This document shows, piece by piece, positions 33,540 to 40,827 of a DNA stretch of 64,000 bases. The position numbers and the translations under genes are program-made. Below the pieces are notes generated by a model. The model did not search any database, had not been told where the DNA came from, and saw only the letters and a program-made list of their open reading frames with translations. Each line of letters begins with the position of its first letter. The first letter of the stretch is position 1. This DNA comes from Hymenobacter glacieicola (GTDB lineage: Bacteria > Bacteroidota > Bacteroidia > Cytophagales > Hymenobacteraceae), in assembly GCF_014640315.1 (NCBI RefSeq), contig NZ_BMGS01000004.1:425327-489326 (forward strand), written 5' to 3'.

Positions 33540-33589
33540 GCAAGAAAGCAAACAGGACGCTCAATTGAGCGTCCTGTTTGCTTTCTTGC
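33540..33589. terminator. 50 bp perfect palindrome, probable terminator
   Basis: Every base of 33540-33589 pairs with its mirror position, with no loop and centre AATT. It includes CAGGACGCTCAATTGAGCG and lies 13 bp after the GT-C gene stop. It ends in CTTTCTTG rather than a pure T-run. Confidence 0.75.
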
Positions 33590-33601
33590 GTAGCTTGTAG
33601 C

Positions 33602-35308
33602 TTATTGGTTTAGCTCGTATAGCACTACCGTGTGGGGGTACTTGTTGTAGGGCTTGTCGTGCAGCTCATCCACCTTGCGGCCAAACTGGTTGAACAGGTT
33701 CTGCATCTCCGTGGTAGCGTAGAAATACTGGGTGTGGTACCAGGCGGGCTGGCCTACGTACTCGCCAATGGCGTTGCGGTTCAGGTAATCGAACACAAAC
33801 CAGAGGCGCTTCTTGCCCTTAAGCTCGGGAATATCGGCCCGCATTTTCTGCATAAACTCGGCCGCGTTCCGGGCTTCATTCTTCAGGTTGCGGCCCTGCA
33901 CGGCGGTAAACGGCAGTTGGTAGGCCTCCTTGTAATACTCGTAGGCGTGGCTCATGTTCCAGAACACGTACACCACGTCGCCGGGCTGGTAGTGGGCATT
34001 GATGTAGAGCAGGGGGCCGCGGTTGTCCTCGTAGTTCATGAACATGTCGGTGTTCGCCAACTGCCGGCCAGTATTAATACACAGCGGCAGAAACAGCAGC
34101 ACCACTGTTGTATAGAACAGGGCGCGGCGGCGGGCCAGGAGCTCCTGCAAGCCATCTACTCCAAACCCAATAAAAAGCACCAGGGCCGGGGTCAGAAACA
34201 GCATGAAGCGGGCAAAGAAGGGGTACATTTTCACCCCGGAAGCCAGCATGGTAAACATCAGGGGCAGCAACAGGCAGAAAAATAAGGTGCGGTTGCGCTT
34301 GAACAGCACGACCATGCCGCCCAGGAGCAGGCCCGCAGGTAGCCAGCCCATTTTAAACAGGTAGCGCCACTTACTTTCCTGCCAGGGTGCCAGGTCGCCA
34401 TCCAGGGTCAGGAGCACGCCCAGCGGATGCACCAGCAGGTTATAGGGGCGTTGGGCGTACCACACCACATCCTTGACGGAGGTAGGGGGTAGGGGCATGA
34501 AGCCGTCGTAGACCTTGGCGAAGAAATCAATCAGCCAGCCCGACTGCGGGTACTTGCTGATGATGAAAACGTACTGCACTCCGAAGCTCACCAGCCAAAG
34601 CGAAAACGGAATCAAGTACAGGGCAAACTGGCGCCAGCGGGTAGTCAGCACCCACCGCCCGCTTACGGCAATGGCAATGCTGGCCAGCACAAAAATGGCT
34701 GAAAACGAAAACCACAGAATTATCGCCCCCAGCACCCCCCAGGTTAGCAAAGCCGGCAGGGAGGAGCTTTTGTGAAATCGGATGTAGAGCCAGATGCACA
34801 GCGTGGCCATGAACAGCTCGGTGCTGTACTGTTTGGCCTCCACGGAATGGTAAATACAGGCCGGCGACAACGCCAGAATGCCCACGGCTACCACGGCTCC
34901 CCAGGCCTTGAGATAGTGCCGCGCGATAAGCGTAAACACCCCGAGCGTACCCAGCCCACAGAGCAGGGGAAAAAGGCGCAAGGCCATTTCGCGCTTGCCA
35001 AACAGCAGCACGCAGAGCCGGCTAACCCAGAGGTAGCCAATAGGGGCCTTCTGCTCATACTGAAACGGCTGCGTAGCCAACTCCCAGAACCCCATATTGA
35101 TGGTGTTCACGTTCAGGTACAGCTCATCGATAAAGAATGAGCGGTTGTTCAGGAAATGAAACAGGCGGATGCCTACCCCCAAAAGCAGCAGGCCGTAGAG
35201 CAACCAGGTGACATCAGGCCGGGTGCCAGCGCGGGGGCGCAGCGTAGTGGCCGGCTCGGCGCGCCACGCGGGCAACGAGGCGGTAGTCGACTTAAAGGGG
35301 GCCAACAT
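33602..35308 (-). CDS. ArnT/PMT-like GT-C glycosyltransferase
   Basis: The 568-residue polytopic protein has an N-terminal cytoplasmic tail of about 35 residues. The GT-C acidic motif is in the first periplasmic loop (RSFFIDELYLNVNTI), followed by QKAPIGYLWVSRL, which resembles the GT39 family. Eleven or twelve helices and a soluble C-terminal domain of about 150 residues (YEDNRGPLLYINAHYQPGD onward) follow. Such enzymes move a sugar from a polyprenyl-phosphate carrier to an envelope acceptor. It starts 39 bp after the UbiA-family gene, so the two are probably co-transcribed and may share a lipid-linked sugar. Confidence 0.85.
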   Translation of the reverse strand: MLAPFKSTTASLPAWRAEPATTLRPRAGTRPDVTWLLYGLLLLGVGIRLFHFLNNRSFFIDELYLNVNTINMGFWELATQPFQYEQKAPIGYLWVSRLCVLLFGKREMALRLFPLLCGLGTLGVFTLIARHYLKAWGAVVAVGILALSPACIYHSVEAKQYSTELFMATLCIWLYIRFHKSSSLPALLTWGVLGAIILWFSFSAIFVLASIAIAVSGRWVLTTRWRQFALYLIPFSLWLVSFGVQYVFIISKYPQSGWLIDFFAKVYDGFMPLPPTSVKDVVWYAQRPYNLLVHPLGVLLTLDGDLAPWQESKWRYLFKMGWLPAGLLLGGMVVLFKRNRTLFFCLLLPLMFTMLASGVKMYPFFARFMLFLTPALVLFIGFGVDGLQELLARRRALFYTTVVLLFLPLCINTGRQLANTDMFMNYEDNRGPLLYINAHYQPGDVVYVFWNMSHAYEYYKEAYQLPFTAVQGRNLKNEARNAAEFMQKMRADIPELKGKKRLWFVFDYLNRNAIGEYVGQPAWYHTQYFYATTEMQNLFNQFGRKVDELHDKPYNKYPHTVVLYELNQ

Positions 35309-35347
35309 AGCAGGAAAGTGGGGTGCCGAGAAAAGGACAGGCGGCGG

Positions 35348-36388
35348 TTAGCCGTTCAGCTTAAAGTGGTCTTCGAGCAGGCCATGCAACCCGGGCACAT
35401 CCACGAACATGAGGCCCGTGAGCAGCAGACAGAACAAGACCACGTAGAGCATAAACCACTTGCGGGTATACAGCTTCTCGGAGCCCTGCACCGGCGAGTC
35501 TTTCAGCAGGCCAATGCGCAGGTACCAGGAAAACAGCAGCGCGAAAAATGGAAAGCTAATGAGCAGCTCCACCCGGTTTTTAATTAGGAAAATGCCCAGG
35601 AAAAACGCCGAAGTCAGGGCGTAGAAGAACATGGAAATCAGCAGGCTATGCTCCGTGTAGAACTTAAACGAGCGGCGGTACAGGCCGGCCAGCGCCGGGT
35701 CGCCGATGAGGCGGTACTCTGCAAAGCGTTTGGTGGCCATCAGGAAGGCGCCGCCCATCCAGTAGGCAATGATGATGCTGGTGGGGGGGAAGCTGTTGAA
35801 CAGTTGTACGGCATCAAAATTGGCAAAGCCTAAGGCCGGTGCTACCGTAAACCAGCCCAGGGCGAACCGAATGGGGTTGTTCACGGATTCCGACAGTACG
35901 TCGATGTAGGGCCGCTCCTTGGTGCGGAAGGGCCGCACGTTGTACATCACACCCATAAACAGCAGGAAAGCCGATACGCACAGAAACTGCACGCTGATAG
36001 TGTAGGCAATGGTAAGCCCCACGGCCGCCAGTCCAAACCACTCGGAGTATACCAGCACCGGATTCACGACCCGTACCACGGAGGTCCGCTTTTTTTTCAG
36101 CGGGTGAAACTTGTCGAATTCCGCGTCCAGGTACTCATTAATAACGTAATTAGCCGAGGCCACCAGGCAGGTGCTCACAATGCCCAGCAGCATGTTGAGC
36201 ACCAGGGGTACATCAATGGTCGTGCGGTGGTACACAATGAGGGCAAACAGCATTCCGGGCACCATAAACACATTTTTCGCCCAGTTATCGGGGCGGGCAA
36301 TGGCTACGTAGTCCTTGAGCTTGGCTGGAAGAAGCACCAGTGGCTCCTCAGGATTCTGCATGTCAAGATGAATGGAGGTCTGATTCAT
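35348..36388 (-). CDS. UbiA-superfamily enzyme resembling decaprenyl-phosphate phosphoribosyltransferase
   Basis: The ATG at 36388 gives 346 residues with eight or nine helices. The first Asp-rich motif, NYVINEYLDAEFDKFHPLKKKR, matches the pattern N-x5-YLDxExDxxHPxKxxR of DPPR synthases (Rv3806c type) better than that of quinone or heme prenyltransferases. A second acidic region is RPYIDVLSESVNNP. DPPR synthases join PRPP and polyprenyl phosphate to make the lipid-linked pentose donor used for arabinan. The gene overlaps the HAD gene by 26 bp and precedes a GT-C gene by 39 bp. Confidence 0.8.
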   Translation of the reverse strand: MNQTSIHLDMQNPEEPLVLLPAKLKDYVAIARPDNWAKNVFMVPGMLFALIVYHRTTIDVPLVLNMLLGIVSTCLVASANYVINEYLDAEFDKFHPLKKKRTSVVRVVNPVLVYSEWFGLAAVGLTIAYTISVQFLCVSAFLLFMGVMYNVRPFRTKERPYIDVLSESVNNPIRFALGWFTVAPALGFANFDAVQLFNSFPPTSIIIAYWMGGAFLMATKRFAEYRLIGDPALAGLYRRSFKFYTEHSLLISMFFYALTSAFFLGIFLIKNRVELLISFPFFALLFSWYLRIGLLKDSPVQGSEKLYTRKWFMLYVVLFCLLLTGLMFVDVPGLHGLLEDHFKLNG

Positions 36389-37076
36389 AGGGAGCAGGTT
36401 GGGAAGTAGTAGAAATCTGATTCGTAAGCGTGTGGTAAAATGTGAAGGCCGGGAAAGGCTGCTTCTCGACAATGAGGTAGGGCATGCCGGCCGCCTCCGC
36501 GCAGGCGCCATCCAGCTCCGGCCGGTCGCCGATGAACAGGCACTGCTCGGCTGGCAGGCCCAGTTGCTGACAGATGTGGTGCAGGCCCTGGGGGTGGGGC
36601 TTGAGGCGGTTGATAAGCGGGTCGGTGGAGCTGATAACGATGTCGGCTTCCAGGCCCAGGGCGGCCAGCTTGGCTTGCGCCGGGTAGTCAGAGTAAACCC
36701 CAATGGTAATGCCACGGGCCCGCAGTGCCGCAAAAAACTCCGCTACGCCGGGGTAGCGGCAAGGCAGCAGGAACTGATTTGGGTACTGAAACATCCACTG
36801 CTCCACCACGGCCCGCACCTGTTCGGCCGGGTAGCCCCCGGCCTGCGCTGCCCAGGTGTACTGATCCGCCTCCAGGTTGGGGCCGGCGTAAGCCGTCTGC
36901 TTTTCCCGCTCGGCCCGGAAGTGGCGCAGCATCAACAGCTCCGGCAGCTTCCAGGGCCGGACGCCGTAATACAAGAGCAGGGACTTAAGCATGCGCTTAC
37001 GAAGCTTACCCTGCGTGTAGAGCGTGCCATCAACATCAAAAATCACGCAGCTGAGCTTGTCCCAGTTAACTGGCAT
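36363..37076 (-). CDS. HAD-family phosphatase
   Basis: The protein has 237 residues from the ATG at 37076; ATGs at 37088 and 37124 are in frame. HAD motif I is IFDVDGTLY, motif II the SDYP segment (GVYSDYPAQAK), motif III LKPHPQG, and motif IV FIGDRPELDG. The helical cap (about 30-105) makes it a subfamily I phosphatase. In an operon with a DPPR-synthase-like enzyme, the simplest guess is that it dephosphorylates the lipid-linked phosphoribose. The family acts on many phosphate esters, so this is an inference. Confidence 0.85.
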   Translation of the reverse strand: MPVNWDKLSCVIFDVDGTLYTQGKLRKRMLKSLLLYYGVRPWKLPELLMLRHFRAEREKQTAYAGPNLEADQYTWAAQAGGYPAEQVRAVVEQWMFQYPNQFLLPCRYPGVAEFFAALRARGITIGVYSDYPAQAKLAALGLEADIVISSTDPLINRLKPHPQGLHHICQQLGLPAEQCLFIGDRPELDGACAEAAGMPYLIVEKQPFPAFTFYHTLTNQISTTSQPAPYESDLHSS

Positions 37077-37571
37077 AGTATTAATCATATCGATAATATT
37101 AAAATTAATAATGGATAAGCACAAATTAAAAAAATGTGAATACTATTTGCTTCTGCTGAGCTTGACTAGGAGTTTTATGCCGTATCGTGCTTTATACTAG
37201 CTATTTACATCGCTATTTAAATTTATAAAGTTTAAATAATTATATGTTTATTTATAATAATGCATGTGCTTCGTACTCAGATGTTGTAACAACGCTGCTT
37301 ACTCGCTGCGATGAAAAGCCCTCCAGCTCGGGAACACCCCGACCCCTAATAGCTGCCGTTGGCAGAGAAGACCCGCCCGATGTTGGCTATACAATGAATA
37401 AGCGCCGCCGCTGAACAAGCCCAGGTTGGCTTGTTGTAGCCTGCCTTCTGCGCAGCACCTCTAAATTGTCAGCGCCCACCGCCGGGCTCCGGTACAGGAG
37501 CCCGGCGGTGGGCGCTCATCTTAAAGTAAACACGTACAGATAGGGTAGTAGGGAGAGTAGTTGTATATAAG
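37077..37571. other. AT-rich spacer between HAD and barrel genes
   Basis: Bases 37080-37270 are far more AT-rich than the surrounding genome (runs of AATTA/TTTAAA) and then return to normal GC. This part must hold the HAD operon promoter. The rest contains only the hairpin at 37471-37516. No gene was recognised. Confidence 0.6.
37471..37516 (-). terminator. GC-rich 20 bp hairpin after the barrel gene
   Basis: Perfect arms 37471-37490 and 37497-37516 surround a 6 nt loop. There is no T-run on either side, so it may stabilise the message or terminate with help. Confidence 0.6.
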
Positions 37572-40034
37572 CTATTGCCCGCCGGCCCGGCGTTTCTCGT
37601 CCTCCGCTCCGCCCCCCCGGCGCTTGGTGGGCGCCAGCTTGTCGTTACCGAAGCGGTAGGTGAAGGCCAGCGTAGCCAGCCGCGAGTCCTGGCGCTGGTA
37701 AAAGCGCTCCACGTAGTTGTCGTAGGAGGAAACGGCCCGCTGCGGCTGGGTAAAGAAGATGTCGGCCACGCTCAGCTTCAGGTTGCCCTTGCGGTTCCAC
37801 ACGCTTTTCTGAATGCCGGCCGCCACCTCCCCGTAGGGCCGGGCCAGAATAAACCCGTAAATTTCCCTCGACTGATACGAGCCGTTCAGCTCGGCGCTCC
37901 AGCCCTTGCCAAACGTAAAGGTGTGGTTGGAGCTCAGCGAAAACGAGCTGCGGCCCCGGTCGAGGTTGGTGCCGGCCAGGTTGCCCTCGAAACGGCTGTA
38001 GTACAGCACGGCGTTATTGTAGATATTCCACCACTTGGCTACCTCCACCGGGGCCGTAAAGGTGAGGGCGTAGTAATGCTGGCGGGTCAGGTTTTGGGTC
38101 GTTGACACCACCGTGCTATCTGATTCCGGCTGCACCACCCCAATTAGCGGATTGCTGGTGAGGCTGTAGCTCAGGCCCAGGCTGTACTTCTGGCGGTAGG
38201 TGTGGGCCAGCTCGAAATTGTAGCTGGTTTGGGGGCGCAGGTCGGGGTTGCCGGCCCCGGAGGTCGTCTTGTCGATGATGATGCGGAAGGGATTCAGCTG
38301 GTTGTACGACGGCCTATCAATGCGCCGACTCAGGGAGAGGCTGGCTTCGTGCTTATCTGAGAAGGTCCGTTTCAGGGCCGCACTCGGAAACAGCTGGAAG
38401 TAGTGGCGGTCGAAGTTGGGCGTGCGGCCCACCTGCACTACTTCTTGCTTGCCTACGGCGTTGGTTTGCTCCGCGCGTAGGCCGCCCTGCACGGTGAGTT
38501 TGGGCAGGCTGTAGTTCAGGTTAAAATAGCCGGCGTTGATGTTCTCATCGTAGCGGAAGCGGTTAGAGCGGTTCCGGTCCAGCTCCCCGTTGGTAAAGAA
38601 CGCCACGTCATTGTCGGCGGAAACCAGGCTGGCCTTGGCCCCGGCTTCTAGCCGCAGCTGCCGGGTCAGGGGCTGCACGTAGTCCACTTTCGCCGACTGA
38701 ATCGTGAGCAAGCCGCGCTGGTCGCCGATGATGGTTTCGCCTACCTGCTCGGCCCCGTTGAAGCGCGTGAGCAGGCGTTGGTCGCGGGTCGTGCGGTAGC
38801 GGGCGTAGTCGGCATCGGCAGTCAGCTCGTGAGTGCCCAGCGAATCAGGAAAGGTGTGGCGGAAGTTGAGGTTGCCGGCCACGTTGGCGTAGCGGCCCTG
38901 CCGGTCATTGGTGGAAGCATATTGCTGCTGCAAGGTGCGCTCCAGGTTGTTAACAGCCGTTTGGTTGCGCCCGTTCTGCTCGTTGCGGTTCTGCAAGCCA
39001 CTGACCACTCCGCCCAGGGTTGTCCGCTTCGAGAGGGTGTAGTCGAGCCCGGCCTTCCAGGTGTGGGAGCGGGACTGGCTGGGAGCCCGGTTTTCCTGGT
39101 CGGTGGTTTGAATAAGCTGGCGCGGAAGCTGGCCGGTGGGGTCAACCCGGTAAAAGTCGCGGTGAATGCTCAGCTTGCCAATGCCCGAGCGGTCGGAGTA
39201 GTTATAGGAGCCAAACAGGTTCAGGTGCTGGCGGCGGTGGTTCAGGCTCAGCCCTGATACGTACTTATTATACTGGCTGCGGCCGTAGCTCAGGTTTAGG
39301 GTGCCATTGGTGCCCAGGCGCTGGTCCTTCTTCAGGTTAATGGCAATAATCCCGGCGCCGCCCTGGGCATCGTACTTGGCCGGCGGGTTGGTAATCAGCT
39401 CGATGCTTTTAAGCTGCTCGGCGGGCAGGGCGCGCAGGTAGTCGGCCAGCTCCGTGCCCGTCATGGGCTGGCGCTTGCCGTCAATGAGCACCAGCAGGCC
39501 TTGTTTGCCCCGCAGCGCGAGGTTATCGTTGCCGTCCACCGTCACGCCGGGGGAGCGGCGCAGCACGTCCAGGGAGGTGTTGCCGGCCGCCAGTGTACTG
39601 CCCTCCACATTGACAATGGTGCGGTCGGCTTCCCGCTCAAAGGTGGGTCGCTGGCCCGTGATAGTAACTTCCTTCAGGGCCGTGGCCTTGTTGGGTTGCA
39701 GGGTTAGGGTCAGAGTAGGAGTAGGCGCACCGGTAGTAACCTCCAGCGGCCCGGCCCAGGCCCGCCCAAACCCAACCTGCGAAGCCGACACCAGGTAGCG
39801 CCCCGCCCCGGCCACCTCAAAGCGGAACCCGCCTTTCTCGTCGCTGAACTCGGTTTTAACCACCGCCGTATCAGCCGCCCGGTGCAAGACGACGGTAGCG
39901 TATTCCACGGCGGCCCCGGCGCCAGTCCGGACCTGCCCACTAACGCCCTGGCCTACCGCCCGCATCAGGGGTAGCGCTGATATAAGGAGCAGCAAGACGA
40001 ATCCACGCGGCTGCCCGGGATGCATAGTTTTCAT
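37572..40034 (-). CDS. Outer-membrane beta-barrel receptor, paralog 1
   Basis: The ATG at 40034 gives 820 residues; an ATG three codons later is also possible. After a signal peptide (FVLLLLISALPLMRAVGQ) come a carboxypeptidase-regulatory-like domain (VSGQVRTGAGAAVEYATVVLH), a plug-like domain (TITGQRPTFEREADRTIVNVE, LRGKQGLLVLIDGKRQPMTG) and an OMP_b-brl_3 barrel. It closely resembles the barrel at 40828. Its promoter region contains two TACGAA-N4-TTCGTA palindromes, so repression by a dimeric regulator is likely, and the adjacent MarR protein is the obvious candidate. Confidence 0.9.
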   Translation of the reverse strand: MKTMHPGQPRGFVLLLLISALPLMRAVGQGVSGQVRTGAGAAVEYATVVLHRAADTAVVKTEFSDEKGGFRFEVAGAGRYLVSASQVGFGRAWAGPLEVTTGAPTPTLTLTLQPNKATALKEVTITGQRPTFEREADRTIVNVEGSTLAAGNTSLDVLRRSPGVTVDGNDNLALRGKQGLLVLIDGKRQPMTGTELADYLRALPAEQLKSIELITNPPAKYDAQGGAGIIAINLKKDQRLGTNGTLNLSYGRSQYNKYVSGLSLNHRRQHLNLFGSYNYSDRSGIGKLSIHRDFYRVDPTGQLPRQLIQTTDQENRAPSQSRSHTWKAGLDYTLSKRTTLGGVVSGLQNRNEQNGRNQTAVNNLERTLQQQYASTNDRQGRYANVAGNLNFRHTFPDSLGTHELTADADYARYRTTRDQRLLTRFNGAEQVGETIIGDQRGLLTIQSAKVDYVQPLTRQLRLEAGAKASLVSADNDVAFFTNGELDRNRSNRFRYDENINAGYFNLNYSLPKLTVQGGLRAEQTNAVGKQEVVQVGRTPNFDRHYFQLFPSAALKRTFSDKHEASLSLSRRIDRPSYNQLNPFRIIIDKTTSGAGNPDLRPQTSYNFELAHTYRQKYSLGLSYSLTSNPLIGVVQPESDSTVVSTTQNLTRQHYYALTFTAPVEVAKWWNIYNNAVLYYSRFEGNLAGTNLDRGRSSFSLSSNHTFTFGKGWSAELNGSYQSREIYGFILARPYGEVAAGIQKSVWNRKGNLKLSVADIFFTQPQRAVSSYDNYVERFYQRQDSRLATLAFTYRFGNDKLAPTKRRGGGAEDEKRRAGGQ

Positions 40035-40124
40035 GAGAAAACGAGGGTGAAATAAGGAGAGGAAAATCAAGCAAGCAGCCCCACAGGGCAAGCTAAACAG
40101 CAAGGCGGCCGTCCCGCGTTCAGC

Positions 40125-40146
40125 TACTACGAATAGTTTCGTAGTA
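40125..40146. promoter_or_regulatory. Operator palindrome 1 upstream of barrel paralog 1
   Basis: TACTACGAA at 40125-40133 and its complement at 40138-40146 are separated by 4 bp. A TATGTTTA -7-like sequence on the minus strand lies between this site and the next. Confidence 0.65.
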
Positions 40147-40149
40147 AAC

Positions 40150-40167
40150 ATACGAATGATTTCGTAT
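40150..40167. promoter_or_regulatory. Operator palindrome 2 upstream of barrel paralog 1
   Basis: ATACGAA and TTCGTAT with a 4 bp spacer share the TACGAA-N4-TTCGTA core of site 1. The cores are 23 bp apart, close to two helical turns. Confidence 0.65.
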
Positions 40168-40226
40168 TTGAAAAATAAAATATTCCAAATGCCAGATTTT
40201 AGTTGGTTTCCCTGGGCTGGTGTTGC

Positions 40227-40667
40227 CTAGGTAGCGGGGGTAGGGGCGCCGCAGTTCCTGGCAATGCGCTCCAGTAAATAGCGTAGCGTATTGAGGTCAT
40301 TTTCGCTCAGCCCGTCCAGGGCCACCGCGCGGTTGCTGAGCACCACAGGCTCCACCGCGTCCAGGGTTCGTTGCCCCTCCGCCGACACCCGAAGTTGGGT
40401 GCGGCGGCCATCGTGGGGCAAGGGTTCGGCCAGCAGTAGGCCCCGCTCCAGCAACAGCCGAATCATGCGAGCCACCGAGGCTTGATCTTTAAAAACTCGT
40501 TCGGCAATGTCGGTTTGGGTAAGGTCGTCAGTTTCCTGAATCACCCGCAGCACCAGCCACTGGTCAATGCTGATAGTGACCCCCGCCCGGTCGATGTTGG
40601 CCTGGGCCATGCGGCGGTACTGCCGGATGGCCTTGTCCAAGGAATAAAAGATGACGCTGGAAAGCAT
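40227..40667 (-). CDS. MarR-family transcriptional regulator
   Basis: The 146-residue protein has the winged-helix layout of MarR. An N-terminal dimerisation helix (SLDKAIRQYRRMAQANI) is followed by the HTH (LTQTDIAERVFKDQASVARMIRLLLERGLL), the wing with PHDGRRTQLRVSAEG, and C-terminal dimer helices. It is transcribed between two paralogous barrel genes on the same strand. The palindromes right upstream of its start suggest autorepression, and the different palindromes upstream of the next barrel gene suggest that this is the target. The ligand is unknown. Confidence 0.92.
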   Translation of the reverse strand: MLSSVIFYSLDKAIRQYRRMAQANIDRAGVTISIDQWLVLRVIQETDDLTQTDIAERVFKDQASVARMIRLLLERGLLLAEPLPHDGRRTQLRVSAEGQRTLDAVEPVVLSNRAVALDGLSENDLNTLRYLLERIARNCGAPTPAT

Positions 40668-40675
40668 AGGTGGTT

Positions 40676-40711
40676 GTATGATGTATCATATAGATGTATG
40701 ATACATCATAC
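40676..40711. promoter_or_regulatory. Double TATGAT-N2-ATCATA operator upstream of marR gene
   Basis: Two copies of TATGAT-N2-ATCATA (40677-40690 and 40697-40710) are spaced 20 bp apart, and the whole is a 15 bp-armed inverted repeat. It lies 9 bp before the MarR start, as expected for autoregulation. Confidence 0.7.
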
Positions 40712-40772
40712 AGGTTGCGTGAAGAGCGCAAAAAACTTGCGAGTTTGCTAGGTAGGTAGCTTTCTGCAACAA

Positions 40773-40806
40773 AAGGCCTGGCTTTCAAGATCGAAAGCCA
40801 GGCCTA
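40773..40806 (-). terminator. Terminator of barrel paralog 2
   Basis: AGGCCTGGCTTTC pairs with its complement around a 6 nt loop. On the minus strand it is followed by TTTTG. Confidence 0.85.
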
Positions 40807-40827
40807 GCGGGCAACCCGCGCAGCCGG

